A DNA stretch of 64,000 bases from Pseudomonas sp. TH43 (GCF_016650635.1 NZ_JAEKFI010000003.1:124001-188000); one strand, 5' to 3'; shown: positions 9,001 through 20,500, counted from the first letter of the stretch. Notes: generated by a model from the sequence alone, not told the origin. A program made the numbers and translations.

Positions 9001-11520
9001 CAGATACAGTTCGGCGGCCACGCCTTGCGGCACCGGTTGCAGCTCGCCATCAAGGACATAGCTGGCGGTGTGCTTCAGTGGCCGACCGATGCTCGGCTGG
9101 CCACCGGCCGTGCGCCGGGTCCAGGTCGAATAGGTGGTGTCTTCCGACGGACCGTACAGGTCGAAAACATGCTCGACCGTCGGTTGCGCGTATAGGGTGT
9201 CGACCAGCGCTTGCTTGAGCGGCTCGCCGGCCAGATTGATGATGCGCACGCTCGGCGGGATCTCGCCGCTGCGTTGCAGGGCGGCAATCGCCGACGGCAC
9301 GGTGTTGATCAGCCGCACTTGATCGCGGGCCGGCAGTTGCGGCAATTCCAGCGCATTACGGGCGATGATCAGCGAACCACCGTTGGCCAGGGTGACAAAC
9401 AGTTCCCACACCGACAGGTCGAAACACACCGAGGTCGAGGCCAGCACGCCTTGAATATCGTCGCGGCTGTACACCGATTGCGACCAGTCGATCAGCGCCA
9501 GCACGTTGCGATGCGCAATCGCCACGCCTTTCGGTTTGCCGGTAGAACCGGAGGTGTAAATCACATACGCCAGGTTGTCGGCCGACACCCGCGTGTCCGG
9601 CGCATGCGCAGGGTACGCGGTGAAATCTTCGGCGGCGTTGTCCATCAGCAGCACGTCGGTATCGGCCGCGATCGCCAGATTGGCAGCGACCTCTCGTTCG
9701 GTCAGCAGGCACAACGCACGGCTGTCTTCGAGCATGTAAGCGACACGGTCGGCCGGATAATCCGGATCAAGCGGCACGTACACCCCCCCCGCCTTGAGTA
9801 CGGCCAGCAGCGCGACCAGCAGATTCTCCGAGCGCTGCATCGCCACGCCGACCCGCACTTCCGGGCCGACGCCACGCTCGATCAAGGCATGCGCCAACGG
9901 GTTGGCCCGCGCTTCAAGCTGGGCATACGTCAGGTGCCGCTCGGCAAAGGTCACCGCGCGTGCATCCGGGGTCTGCGCCGCCTGGCGAGCGATCAACTGG
10001 TGGATGCACAGATCGCTGGCAAACGGAGCGTCTACAGGGTTCCAGTCGTGCAGCAAGACCTGCCGTTCACTGGCATCGAGCAACGGCAACTCGCCGACGC
10101 GCTGTTGCGCATCGCTGACGATGCCCTTGAGCAACGCCCGCAAGTGCCGGCCCATCCGCTCGATAGACGTCGCCTCAAACAGGTCCGTGGCGTAGATCAG
10201 CGAGGCCCACACGCCTTGCGGCGACTCATGGGTTTCCAGAGTCAGGTCGAACTGCGCCGTGAGGCTGTCCCAGTTCACACTTTCAACCGCAAGCCCCGGC
10301 AATTGCATGGCCTGATTGGCCTGCCGCGCGCCGCTCTGATGGTTGAACATCACCTGGAACAACGGGCTGCGGCTGAGGCTGCGTTCCGGCGCCAGGGCTT
10401 CGACCAATTGCTCGAACGGCAGGTCCTGATGCGCCTGCGCGCCCAGCGCCGTTTGCTTGGCCTGGGCCAACAGAGCGCTGAACGGCATGCTGCTGTCGAG
10501 GCTGGCGCGCAGGACTTGGGTGTTGACGAAAAAGCCGATCAACCCTTCGGTTTCCGCGCGGTTGCGGTTGGCAATCGGCACGCCGATGCGAATGTCATCC
10601 TGACCGCTGTAGCGATGCAGCAAAGTCTGGAACGCCGCCAGCAACAACATGAACATCGTCACGCCTTCACGGCGCGCGAGGTCCTGCAAGCCTTTGCTCA
10701 ACGCCGCGTCCAGTTGCAGATCCAGACGTGCGCCGCGATAGCTTTGCACCAGCGGGCGCGGATGGTCGGCCGGCAGTTCCAGCACGCCCGGATCCGAACC
10801 CAGGTGTTCGACCCAATAGCTCAGTTGCCGCTCGCGCTCACCGGCGTCCATCCAGCTGCGTTGCCACTGGGCGAAATCGGCGTACTGAATCGGCAACGGT
10901 GCCAGCGTGGCCGGCGCGCCCCGACTGAACCCGGCATAGAGTTCGATCAGCTCGCCGACCATCACTTGCATCGACCAGCCATCGGAAATGATGTGATGTT
11001 GCACCATCACCAGAACGTGATCGTCCGGTGCCAGTTGCAACAGGCAGACTCGCAGCAACGCATCCTGTTCAAGGTCGAACGGGCGGGCGATCTGTGCTTC
11101 GATGGCCGCGCGCAAACGCGGCTCATCGACTTCGCCTGCCAGTGGGTGAACCTCGATCTGCAAGGCATACGGCGCCTTGATCAGTTGAATGGCCTTGTCC
11201 TGATCACCTCGGGCAAACCCGGTGCGCAGACTTTCGTGACGCTCGATCAGCGTATCGAAACTGCGCTGCAGTACCGCCATGTCCAGGGCGCCGCGCAAGC
11301 GCAACGCCGTGGGGATGTGGTACGCCGCGCTGTCCGGCTCCATCTGCCAGAGAAACCACTGCCGCTCCTGGGCATAAGACAACAGCAACGGTTCACCTTC
11401 GGTGCGCCGGAAAATCGGCGCGATGCCATAAAGGTTAATGCCCTGTTTGCCCAGTAGAATCGCCAGCGCCTTGCGTTTCTCGGGAGAAAGCGCGCCTACC
11501 GATTCAATCAACTGCTGCAT
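1..11520 (-). CDS. Pyoverdine-type non-ribosomal peptide synthetase, 3' end beyond window
   Basis: A 3840-codon open frame starts at an ATG at 11520 (preceded by GAGAGG) and is still open at base 1, so the gene is partial. Its N-terminus resembles PvdJ/PvdD-type synthetases. Domain order, rough residues: C (LCL type, HHxxxDG near 173), A (core near 655), PCP (LGGDS near 1040), E (near 1217); C (DCL type, near 1683), A (2150), PCP (LGGDS, 2543), E (2723); C (DCL, 3187), A (3648, cut by the window edge). My pocket readings are DLWNNALTYK for module 1 (one change from a known Ala code), DGEACGGVT for module 2 and DGECCGGVT for module 3. The last two have Glu at pocket position 239 and suggest basic, ornithine-type substrates; this is inference. 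E domains imply D residues at modules 1 and 2. It begins 12 bp after pvdI and is presumably cotranscribed. Whether it should be called pvdJ, pvdK or pvdD cannot be decided here. Confidence 0.9.
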   Translation of the reverse strand, partial: MQQLIESVGALSPEKRKALAILLGKQGINLYGIAPIFRRTEGEPLLLSYAQERQWFLWQMEPDSAAYHIPTALRLRGALDMAVLQRSFDTLIERHESLRTGFARGDQDKAIQLIKAPYALQIEVHPLAGEVDEPRLRAAIEAQIARPFDLEQDALLRVCLLQLAPDDHVLVMVQHHIISDGWSMQVMVGELIELYAGFSRGAPATLAPLPIQYADFAQWQRSWMDAGERERQLSYWVEHLGSDPGVLELPADHPRPLVQSYRGARLDLQLDAALSKGLQDLARREGVTMFMLLLAAFQTLLHRYSGQDDIRIGVPIANRNRAETEGLIGFFVNTQVLRASLDSSMPFSALLAQAKQTALGAQAHQDLPFEQLVEALAPERSLSRSPLFQVMFNHQSGARQANQAMQLPGLAVESVNWDSLTAQFDLTLETHESPQGVWASLIYATDLFEATSIERMGRHLRALLKGIVSDAQQRVGELPLLDASERQVLLHDWNPVDAPFASDLCIHQLIARQAAQTPDARAVTFAERHLTYAQLEARANPLAHALIERGVGPEVRVGVAMQRSENLLVALLAVLKAGGVYVPLDPDYPADRVAYMLEDSRALCLLTEREVAANLAIAADTDVLLMDNAAEDFTAYPAHAPDTRVSADNLAYVIYTSGSTGKPKGVAIAHRNVLALIDWSQSVYSRDDIQGVLASTSVCFDLSVWELFVTLANGGSLIIARNALELPQLPARDQVRLINTVPSAIAALQRSGEIPPSVRIINLAGEPLKQALVDTLYAQPTVEHVFDLYGPSEDTTYSTWTRRTAGGQPSIGRPLKHTASYVLDGELQPVPQGVAAELYLAGAGITRGYLARPALTAEKYLPNPFGAPGERFYRTGDLTRYQADGNLQYVGRIDHQVKVRGFRIELGEIEARLLQQDAVRELAVLAQEGASGQQLVAYIVPSAALGNAEEQARLREVLKAGLREHLPEYMVPAHLLFLEQLPLTPNGKLDRKALPKPDAALEQHTYLAPSNDSERQLCEIWQAVLGLEQVGVTDNFFALGGDSIISIQVVSRARQAGLRITPKDLFQYQTVQGLARVAQRGEAAFSIEQGAVTGSTPLLPFQQRFFELQIPERQRWNQSLLLKPSQAVDANVLERALQALVAHHDALRLSFSEGAEGWTATHRAPDNQPLLQQASVQHVDEIEAVCDAAQGSLDLQNGPLLRAVLLNVADGSQRLLLAIHHLVVDGVSWRVLLEDLQNACEQLQNGQTIKLAAKTSPFKDWAQHLQTFAAGELHNELAWWAEQLGEAPADLPCDNPAATLQNRHAVSVETRLNADQTRQLLQQAPAAYRTQINDVLLTALARVICRWTGQASTLIQLEGHGREELFDDIDLSRTVGWFTSLFPVRLTPAMGLADSLKAVKEQLRGVPNKGLGFGALRYLGDEHAQQTLAAQPVPRITFNYLGQFDSQFDDAALFVPASESTGREQSSLAPLANWLDINGKVYGGELNLSWSFSHEMFNQATIQRLADDYAQELNALIAHCCEANNRGVTPSDFPLADLSQAQLDQLITDPQAVDNVYPLSPMQQGMLFHTLYEQGSGDYINQMRVSVEGLDVERFRQAWQAALEAHDILRTRFVWGGAQAQPLQIVERTATLPFTVHDWRGQPSEALDALAEAERSRPFDLNEVPLLRLVVVRTAADRHELLYTSHHILMDGWSNSQLLGEVLQRYAGQVPAATIGRYSDYIAWLQRQDSQLSEQFWLERLAQFDEPTRLAQGLADRSASANGGIEQYQQWIDATGTLRLSEFARQQKVTLNTLVQAAWLLLLQRYTGQSTVAFGATVSGRPANLPGVEQQVGLFINTLPVIARPEPQLTVSQWLQTVQELNIALRDFEHTPLADIQRWSGQGSDGLFDNLLVFENYPISEALEQGSALGLNFGAVDTREQTNFPLTVGVNLGETLSVHYSFATANFSQEAIMRLHAQLASLLEQFVQSANARLGALTLLSREEQNRLQDSNRAQPCTDPLLVHQRIAVIAAQQAQQEAVRCGDQALTFAALETQANRLAHVLINEGVGPEVRVGVALPRSPSMLVALLAVLKAGGAYVPLDASYPRERLAYLIEDSGIALLLTDSQLRTQLPLSAGLRALDLDTLSSAEWPDVAPQVDVQAENLAYVIYTSGSTGQPKGVCVAHGPLAMHCQAIGQRYEMTPDDCELHFMSFAFDGAHERWLTPLTHGSRLLLRDDSLWSPEQTYTAMQQHGVTVAAFPPVYLQQLAEHAEQVGQPPAVRIYCFGGDAVPNDSFERARAALAPQYIINGYGPTETVVTPLIWKAGRNDECGAAYAPIGTRIGDRSTCVLSADLNALPQGVMGELYLGGTGLARGYLDRPAMTAERFVPDPFGAPGSRLYRSGDLVRERADGVFDYQGRVDNQVKIRGFRIELGEIEARLLELSSVREAVVLAHAGPSGKQLVAYLVPTQSVAEAHLGEWRDSVRNALKESLPTHMVPAHLMVLAQLPVTPNGKLDRKALPAPDASLMQNSYVAPRNDMEQRIATIWADVLRLERVSATDNFFELGGDSIISIQVVGRARQAGIQFTPKDLFQHQTVQALAAVAQLGGTLLSIDQGPVSGATPLLPFQQWFFASEIPQRHHWNQSLLLKPAMTLHADTVSQVLQALVVHHDALRLSFSETTDGWTATHRPIDPAQALLWQRTLTDPGEIEATSQQAQGSLNLHDGPLLRGVLLDLPDHTQRLLLVVHHLVVDGVSWRVLLEDLHTAFSQIQAGREVALPAKTSAFKAWAERLQAHTASLDDEQAFWREHLQGASATLPCERPGGSLENRYAQSVQTRLAPELTKQLLQQAPAAYRTQVNDLLLTALARVISRWSGHASALIQLEGHGREDLFDDIDLSRTLGWFTSVFPVHLTPASGLADSIKQIKEQLRAIPDKGIGFGALRYLGDVSAREALADLPTPKITFNYLGQFDSQFDEAALFLPAGESAGNDLSDRAPLGNWLSVNGQVYGGELSLSWSFSEQMFDTATVQALADDYGRELTALIDHCVVPGNHGLTPSDFPLAALSQARLDSLPVAVADIEDIYPLSPMQQGMLFHTLSDDGDDLYVNQLNLSVEGLDIERFRAAWECVVQRHEILRTSFHWQDSQASPVQIVHRQGVVDLQALDTPMDDAQLAEFARQQRVQGFALDRMPLQRTRLIRLGADKYQLIWTSHHILMDGWSSSQLFGEVLQHYATGQVEGESGRYRDFIAWLQQQDSAQLEQFWRGHLQTLVEPTALSQAMHPRHESAEHGHQALYTRWDAQQTALLQQHCRAQGITANTLIQGAWLLLLQRYTGQHSVAFGATVAGRPEGLPNAGSMLGLFINTLPVIQTLDPAQPLNAWLSSLQAYNLDLREHAHAPLADIQRWSGQGGQALFDSIIVFENYPIDQRLEQAPGGLRFGTSASHDVTNFPMDLAVHLGEEFSIEYLFLRDRFSVEAVERIRQTMEVLLQSMMQQPTERLGNLQRLAAPQWQALQQWGAEPAAVHRRELLPAMIAAQRPEAIAAECADEQLSYAQLERRANQLAHHLIAAGAGPEMLIGVALERSLDMLVALLAVFKSGAAYVPLDIDYPIDRLAFMIEDSGMRQMISRGAASQRLPLPANLPLLDLDHFDGNQYPHTAPRVQTCDDSLAYLIYTSGSTGLPKGVAVTHGPLSMHCQAIRELYEMDASTRELHFMSFAFDGAHERWLTTLAFGGTLVLRDHELWTPEQTSHALLSRSIDIACFPPAYLKQVAEYVEASGMAVPKVRIYCLGGDAVPEQTLAQVRRVLQPQFITNGYGPTETVVTPMLWKAPNDEACAAAYAPIGRVVGQRSLWVLDDDLNPL

Positions 11521-11532
11521 GCCGTGGTCCTC

Positions 11533-14500
11533 TCAGGAAATCAGTTTTTCAAGTTCATCTGCTGATAAACGATTGAGAGCCTCCAAGGATTTAGCCAAAA
11601 CATCATGAACGGGCTGCAAATCAGGTTGCAGGGCTTGTACGGCCGCGCTGAAAGCCGCCAGATCGGCACTGGCGAACAGGCTGGCCAACGGCACTTCGAA
11701 GCCCAACAACTCGCGCAAACGCAGGGCCACCTGAGTGGCCAGCAGCGAATGGCCGCCGAGCTCGAAGAAGTTGTCCGTCAGGCCGACTCGCTCCAGCTTC
11801 AACACGTCGGCCCAGACCTCGGCGATCTGCTGTTGCAGTTCGCTTTCAGGCGCCACGTAGATGTTTTGCAGCAGGCTGGCATCCGGTTGCGGCAGGGCCT
11901 TGCGGTCGAGCTTGCCGTTGGCGGTCAGCGGCAGGCTGTCGAGCAACAACAGGTGCGCCGGCACCATGTAATCCGGCAGGTTGTGCTTGAGCGCCTGGCG
12001 CAGGTGCTCACGCCACGGGCCCTGTTGATCGAGTTCGACCGACTGATCGGCCACCAGATACGCGACCAGTTGCACGCCACCGGCGCCTGGTTGATCGAGT
12101 ACCACGGCCTGACGGATTTGCGGCAGCGCCAACAATTGCGCCTCGATTTCCCCCAACTCGATACGGAAACCACGGATCTTCACTTGATGGTCGATGCGTC
12201 CGGCGTACTCGATCCGGCCATCGGCGCGATAGCGCGCCAGGTCACCGGTGCGGTACAGCCGCGCGCCGTCGTCACCGAACGGGTTGGGCACGAAACGCAA
12301 TGCGCTGAGGTCGGCACGCTTGAGATAACCGCGTGCCAGCCCGGCGCCGCTGACGTGCAATTCACCGATGCAGCCCTTCGCCACCGGTTGCAGGTCGGCG
12401 TCGAGCACGTACCAGCCGAGGTCCGGGATCGGTTCGCCCAGCGGGCTGCCGGCATCCTGTTCGAGATCGGCCAGGGTCAACGGACGGTAAGTCACGTGAA
12501 CCGTGGTTTCGGTAATGCCGTACATGTTGACCAGTTGTGGCGCGGTGTCGCCGAAGCGTTCGAACCATGGACGCAGGCTGCGCACTTCCAGCGCTTCACC
12601 GCCGAACACGACGTAACGCAGCGACAGTTGTGCATCCTGTGGTGCGTCGCAGGCGACTTGCATCAGTTGCTTGAAGGCCGACGGCGTCTGGTTGAGCACG
12701 GTGATGCGCTCGCGACACAGCAGCGCATGGAACTCCTGCGGCGAGCGGCTGACGCTGTGCGGCACGATCACCAGACGCCCGCCATGCAACAGCGCGCCAA
12801 AGATTTCCCAGACCGAGAAGTCGAACGCGTACGAGTGGAACAGCGTCCAGCGATCCTCGGCACCGAAGCTGAACCAAGGGTCCGTGGCCTCGAACAGACG
12901 CAGCACGTTGTCGTGAGCCAGCAGCGTACCTTTCGGCTTGCCGGTGGAGCCCGAGGTGTAGATCACGTAAGCGAGGCTGGCGCTGTCGGCCCAGACCTGC
13001 GGATCGGTTGCCAATTGATCCTGCCAGCGGCTGTCATCACCCAGCAGCAGGGTTTCGACGCTGTCGGCCACTGCCAGATGATCGAGCACCCCCGGCTGCA
13101 TCAGCAGCAAGGCAATGCCGCTGTCTTCGATCATGTATTGCAAGCGCTCGGCCGGGTACTGCGGGTCCAGCGGCAGGTAAGCGCCGCCGGCCTTGAGGAT
13201 GGCGACCAGGCCGACGATCATGTCGATCGAACGCTCGGCAGCCAGACCGACCAGCACATCGGCGCCGACGCCCCGTGCGATCAGGGCATGGGCCAGGCGG
13301 TTGGCACGGGCGTTGAGTTCGCCGTAGCTCAATTGTTCCTCGCCCAGGCTCACGGCAATTGCCTGCGGTGCCCGACGCACTTGTGCTTCGATCAGCTGTG
13401 GCAGGGTGCGGGTTTGCGCAAAGGTGGCCGGCGCACGGTTCCAGTCCTGCAACACCGCCTGGTGCTGCGCGGCATCGAACACACTCAGATCGGCCAACAG
13501 ACGTTGCGCCGGCGAGTCGGCCATTTGCTGCAACAGGTGCTGCAAGTGGCCGCTTATCTGCTCGATCTGCGCAGCGCTGAAATGTTGCCGGGCATAGGCA
13601 AATTGCAACGACAGGCTGTCGCCCAGATCCACCAGCACCGTCAACGGCAGGTTGGTCTGTTCCTGGCTGCACGCCTGGCCGAAACGCAAGCCTTGCGGCG
13701 CACCGTTATTCAGCGCCTCCGACACCGGGTAGTTCTCGAACACCAGCAGGCTGTCGAACAAGCCTTCGCCACGTTGCCCCGACCAGCGCTGGATGTCTGC
13801 CAGCGGCGTGTATTCGAATTCGCGCATGGCCAGGTTCAGCGCCTGCACTGTTTGCAGCCACTCACCGAGGGGTTGCTCGACACGCGGGGTGGCGATCACC
13901 GGTAAGGTGTTGATGAACAAACCGACCTGTTGCTCGACGCCTGGCAGCTCGGCCGGACGCCCGGCGACCGTAGCGCCGAACGCCACGGTCGGTTGCCCGG
14001 TGTAACGCTGCAACAGCAGCAACCAGGCGGCCTGCACCACGGTGTTGAGGGTGACCTTGTGCTGACGGGCGAACGCGCCCAGACGTTGCGTCTGCTCACG
14101 GCCCAGCCATCGGGTTTGCTGGTCGTAACCGCTCTGGCCAGCGGTCGCCAGCGTATCCAGGCAGCTGCGGGCCAAGTAAGTCGGTTCCTCGAGGTCGGCC
14201 AGACGCTCAGTCCAGAAGCGTTCGCTGGCCTGACCGTCCTGACGCTGCAGCCAGCCGATGTAATCAGCATAACGGCCCAGCGGCGCGGCCGGGGTTACAC
14301 CGGCGTAGCGCTGCATCACTTCGCCGAGCAACTGCGAGTTGCTCCAGCCGTCCATGAGGATGTGATGGCTGGTGTAGATCATTTCGTGGCGGTCATCATC
14401 GGTGCGCACCAGCACCAGACGCAGCAACGGTGCCTGCAACAGGTCGAAGCCCTGTTGCAGTTGCTCTTGCGCCAGCACGTCGAGCGCCGACGGCAGGTCA

Positions 14501-17500
14501 GCGCGGCCTCGCCAGTCCTGCAGGCTGAACGGCAACTCGGCCTGGCGCTGGACGATTTGCAGCGGCTGTTCCTGCTCGGAGATCCACACGAACCGCGTAC
14601 GCAGAATCGCATGACGGTCGACCGCGCCCTGCCAGGCCTGACGCAAACGCTCGGGATCCAGGCCTTCGACGCTGACGCGCATCTGGTTGATGTAATCGCC
14701 CGAACCTTGTTCGTACAGGCTGTGGAACAACATGCCCTGTTGCATCGGCGACAGCGGGTAGATGTCTTCGACATCGGCACCGGCACCCGGCAAGGCGTCG
14801 AGCTGTTGCTGGTTGAGCGACGCCAACGGGAAGTCCGACGGCGTAATGCCGGCGTTCTGCGCGGCGCAGCAATGCTCGACCAGCGCCGCCAGTTCGACCG
14901 CGTATTCATCGGCCAGACGTTGAATGGTCGCTTCATCGAACATTTCGCGGCTGAACGTCCAGCCCAGGCTCAACTCGCCACCGTAGACCTGACCGTTGAG
15001 TTCCAGCCAGTTGCCCAGCGGCGCCAACGGGCTCTGTTCGTCGCCGGCCTTTTCGCTGGCCGGGGCGAACAGTGCGCCGTCATCGAACTGGCTGTCGAAC
15101 TGGCCGAGGTAGTTGAAGGTGATGCGCGGTGTCGGCAGCGCCGCCAGCTCACGGCGGGTCGCTTCGTCGCCGAAGTAACGCAACACGCCGAAGCCCAGGC
15201 CTTTGTCGGGAATCGCCCGCAGCTGTTCCTTGATCTGCTTGATCGAACCGTCAAGCGACGCGGCGGGAGTCAGGCGCACCGGGAACAGGCTGGTGAACCA
15301 GCCGACGCTGCGGCTCAGGTCGAGGTCGTCGAACAGATCTTCGCGACCATGCCCTTCCAGCTGAATCAAAGTCGAGGCGTGCCCCGTCCAGCGGCAGATG
15401 ACTCGGGCCAGTGCGGTCATTAGCAGGTCGTTGACCTGAGTGCGATACGCCGCCGGCGCCTGTTGCAGCAGTTGTCGGGTCAGCACTTGATCGAGGCGCG
15501 TCTGGACGGTGTGTGCGTAACGATTTTGCAGACTGGCCTGTGGATGGGTGCACGGCAGGTCGACGGGCGCATCAGCCAGTTGTGCGCGCCACAGCTCGAG
15601 TTCGCCAGCGCGTTGCGGCGCGTGTTGTTGCAAACGTTCGGCCCAGTGCTTGAAGGCGCTGGTCTTGGCTGGCAGGCGCGGGGTCTTGCCGTCGATGCGC
15701 TGCTGGTAAGCGCTTTGCAAATCTTCCAGCAGAATCCGCCATGACACACCGTCCACCACCAAGTGGTGCACCGCCAGCAGCAAGCGTTGCGAACCATCGG
15801 CCAGGGTCATCAACAAGCCACGCAACAGCGGGCCGTGTGCCAGGTCGAAGCTGCGTTGTGCCTCAAGGCAAGCGTCCTGCAACTGTTGTTCATCGCTGAC
15901 ACTCGCCTGCATCAGCAGGGTGTGTTGCACCGTTGTTGCGTGATGATTTGCGGTCCAGCCGCTGGCCGTTTCTGTGAACGACAGGCGCAAGGCATCGTGA
16001 TGCGCGACCAGTGCTTGCAAGGCTTGCTCAAGCGCAGTTGCCTCAATGCTGACGGCCGGTTTGAGCATCACCGACTGGTTCCAGTGATGCTGCTCGGCAA
16101 TCTCGGCCGCAAAGAACCACTGCTGGAACGGCAGCAACGGCGTGGCGCCACTGACCGCGCCCTGATCGATCTGCGCCGCGCCATCGCCCAGCGTCGCGAC
16201 GCCCGCCAGCGCCTGGACGGTCTGGTACTGGAACAAGTCTTTGGGGGTAAAGCGGATTCCGGCCTGACGGGCACGGGCTACCACTTGAATCGAAATGATC
16301 GAATCGCCACCCAGTTCAAAGAAGTTATCGGCCAAGCCGACTCGCGGCAGTTTCAGCACATCGGCCCACACCGCAGCGATACGCTGCTCCAGCTCATTGC
16401 GCGGAGCGATGTATTCGGCTTTGCCGGCGCCCAATTCAGGCTTCGGCAGCGCCTTGCGATCCAGCTTGCCGTTGGGACTCAACGGCATCTGCGGCAGCGT
16501 CAGCCACTGGTTGGGCACCATGTATTCCGGCAGCCCGGCGTGCAGATGACGCATCAGCGTGTCGCGCCAGTCCGCGCTGTCTTCGTTCAGCACCACGTAA
16601 CCGGTCAACAGTTTGCCGTCGATCACCAACACCGCGGCTTCTCGGACAATGGCGTGTTCGAGCAGACGCGCTTCGATTTCACCGAGTTCGATACGCAGGC
16701 CGCGCAGCTTGACCTGATGGTCGATTCGGCCGGCGTATTCGATCACGCCGTCGGCGCGGTAGCGTGCCAGGTCACCGGTGCGGTAGATCCGTTCGCCGGC
16801 GCCGAAAGGGCTGACCGCAAAACGTTCGGCGGTCAGCGCCGGACGCTGGTGGTAGCCGCGCGCCAGACCGACGCCCGCCAGGTACAACTCGCCGAGCACG
16901 CCGGTCGGCACCGGCTCAAGGTTATCGTCAAGGATGTAGCAGCCGAGGTTGGCAATCGGCTGGCCGATCGGCACGCTGTCGCGGCCCTCCTCCACACACG
17001 TCCAGTGCGTCACGTCGATGGCCGCTTCGGTCGGGCCGTAAAGGTTGTACAGCCCGGCAGTTGGCAGCTTGGCGAAGACTTGCTGTTGCGCGTCTGCCGG
17101 CAGCGCTTCACCGCTGCAGACGATGCGTTGCAGGCTGGTGCACGTACCGACCTCGGCGTCTTGCAAGAAGGCTTGCAACATCGACGGCACAAAGTGCAGC
17201 GTGGTGATGTGTTCGCGATTGATCAGCGCCACCAGTTTTGCCGGATCGCGGTGATCGCCCGGGGCTGCGACGACCAGACGTGCGCCGGTCATCAGTGGCC
17301 AGAAGAACTCCCACACCGACACGTCAAAGCTGAACGGGGTTTTTTGCAGCACGCTGTCGCCCGCGCCGATCTCATAGGCCTGTTGCATCCAGCACAGACG
17401 GTTGGTCAGGGCGACATGACGGTTGCCAGCGCCTTTCGGTTTGCCGGTGGAGCCGGAGGTGTAAATCACGTAGGCAAGGTTTTCACCTGTGACCGCTACA

Positions 17501-20500
17501 TCCGGATTGTCGCTGGCGAAGCCCTCCAGCGACGCCTCGATCAACAGGGTTTGTACCTGACCGCTCAATGGCAAGGCATCGAGCAGATGCGCCTGAGTCA
17601 GCAACAGCTGGACGCCGCTGTCTTCGATCATGTAGGCCAGGCGATCCTGCGGGTATTCAGGGTCCAGCGGCACGTAGGCGCCCCCGGCCTTGAGCACGGC
17701 CAACAGCGCGACGACCATTTCGATCGAACGTTCGGCGGCGATGCCGACCAGGCTTTCAGGTCCGACACCCAGCGCCATCAGCTTGTGCGCCAACTGGTTG
17801 GCGCGGGCATTGAGTTGCGCGTAGCTCAGGCATTCATCGGCGTATTTCAGCGCCATGGCGTCCGGCGTGCGCAGCACTTGCGCTTCGATCAACTGCTGCA
17901 CGCTCAGGTGCAGCGGGTATTCGGTGGCAGTGGCGTTCCAGTCTTCGAGAATCTGCTGACGCTCCTGCGCGGCGAGCATCGGTAACGCGGCGATCGCCTG
18001 CTGCGGTGCAGCGACAATCGCCCGCAGCAATGCCTGCCAGTGTTCGAACAGGCGCGCGATGGTCGTCGCCTCGAACAGATCGCTGGCGTAGGTCAGACTG
18101 ACCATCAGCCCGGCGGCGGTTTCGGTGGTGTCCAGGGTCAGGTCGAACTGGGCGGTGGCGCTGTCCCACGGCAGGCCTTCGATGCGCAAATCCGCCACAG
18201 CGGTGACCGGCGCGGCATCGCGCTGGTGGTTGAACAGCACCTGGAACAACGGGCTGTGGCTCAGGCTGCGCTCTGGCGCCAGCGCTTCGACCAATTGCTC
18301 GAACGGCAGATCCTGATGCGCCTGGGCGCCCATTGCGGCCTGACGCGTCTGCGCCAGCAGATCACGGAAACTCAGCTCCCCGGCAAACTGTGCACGCATC
18401 ACCTGGGTGTTGACGAAGAAGCCGATCAGGCCTTCGGTTTCAGCGCGGTTGCGGTTGGCAATCGGCACACCGACGCGGATATCGTCCTGACCACTGTAGC
18501 GGTGCAACAGGGTCTGGAACGAGGCCAGCAAGAGCATGAACATCGTCACCCCCTCACGTCGGGCAACCTCCTGCAATTGCGCACTCAACGCGGATTCCAG
18601 CGGCGCATCCAGCCGCGCGCCACGATAGCTCTGCACCGCCGGACGCGAATGGTCCAGCGGCAGCTCCAGCACCGGTTGTTCGCCGCCGAGTTGAGCCCTC
18701 CAATAATCGAGTTGACGCTGACGTTCGCCGGCCTCCATCCACTGTCGTTGCCACTGGGCAAAATCGGCGTATTGCAGCGTCAGCGCTGCCAGTTCGAGCG
18801 GTTGTCCGGCGCATTCTGCGGCGTACATCGCCATCAGTTCGCGCACCATCACTTGCATCGACCAACCGTCAGAAACGATGTGGTGCTGAGTGATCACCAG
18901 CACATGATCATCCGCCGCCATCCGTAGCAAAGCGACGCGCAGCAGTGGCCCGTTCAACAGATCGAACGGTTGGCGGATCTGCGCCTGCACCCAGTTCGCC
19001 GGCCCCTCTTCGGTGTTGAGGCGGTGTTGTTCAATCGTCAATTGTCCCTGCGCATGAACCACCTGCACGGTGCGTTCGTCGTCCTGACGGAACGTGGTGC
19101 GCAACGGTTCGTGACGGGCCACCAGTTGATTGAAGCTGTGCTGCAACGCAGCGATGTCCAGCGCACCGCGCAAGCGCAGTGCACTTGGCACGTGGTAAGC
19201 GGCGCTGTCCGGCTCCAGTTGCCAGAGGAACCACTGACGTTCCTGGGCATAAGACAACGCCAGTGCATCACCGCGCGGCAACGCCAGCATTGGCACAGCT
19301 TCGCTGTGTTGCAGGGTCGCGCAGGCGGCGGCAAAGGCTTGCAGCGTCGGCTGCTCGAACAGGGTGCGCATCGGCACATCGAGCTTGAGCGTCTGGCGGA
19401 CCCGGGAAATCACCTGGGTGGCCAGCAACGAGTGACCGCCGCGTTCGAAAAAGTGATCGTTGAGCCCCACCGCGCCGGACTCCAGCACGGCTTCCCAGAT
19501 CTGCGCCAGTTGCACCTGCAGCAAGGTCTGCGGCGCGGCATAAGCGCACAAATCCTGGTTCAGTTCGGCTTTCGGCAGCGCGGTGCGATCCAGTTTGCCG
19601 TTGTTGTTCAAGGGCAACGCGTCCAGCAACAGCAGGTGCGCCGGCACCATGTAATCGGGCAGCACTTGTTGCAGCGAAGCTTTGAGCGAGCCCAGCCACT
19701 GCGCCTGCGCGGTCGCAGGTTCGGTGCCTGCTTCGGGCACCACATAAGCCACCAGTTGTGCGCCCCCCGGGAAATCCTGAGCGATGACTGCGGCGGCGTG
19801 CACGCCTTCCTGCGCTTGCAGACAGGCTTCGATTTCCCCCATCTCAATGCGCAAGCCACGAATCTTCACTTGGTGGTCGATCCGCCCGGCGTATTCCAGA
19901 TCGCCGTTTTCGTTATAACGGGCCAGGTCGCCGCTGCGGTACAGCCGCGCCCCTGCCTCGGCGGCAAACGGGTCTGGCAGGAAGCGCTCGGCGGTGAGGG
20001 CCGGACGGTCGAAATACTGCTGCGCCAGACAGGCGCTCGCGCCAATGCACAACTCGCCGACACCGCCAGCCGGCAGCAATTGCCCGGCGCTGTCGAGCAC
20101 ATACAACGCGCGGCCGGGGATGGCTCGGCCAATCGGAATGCCGAAACTATCGTTGGCATCGCTCAGGCGGCAATCGTGGACGCTGGACACCACCGTCGCC
20201 TCGGTCGGCCCGTAGGTGTTGAGCAAGCGCACATGGCTCAACCCAGCCTCGTGCCACAGGCGCAGGCCTTCGACCGACATCGCTTCACCACCGACGTGAA
20301 CCTGACGCAACGGGCCCAGGCTGGCGATGTTGCCGCCAGCACATTCACGCGCCAGCAAGAACCAATAAGCCGCCGGCAAGTCCGCCAGGGTCACGCCATT
20401 ACCGACGATCTGCTCGGCCAACTGGATGACGTCCCAGAGTTCGTCACCGCGCATGATCAGCGCCGCACCGACACACAGCGGCGGGTAGCACTGTTCGACA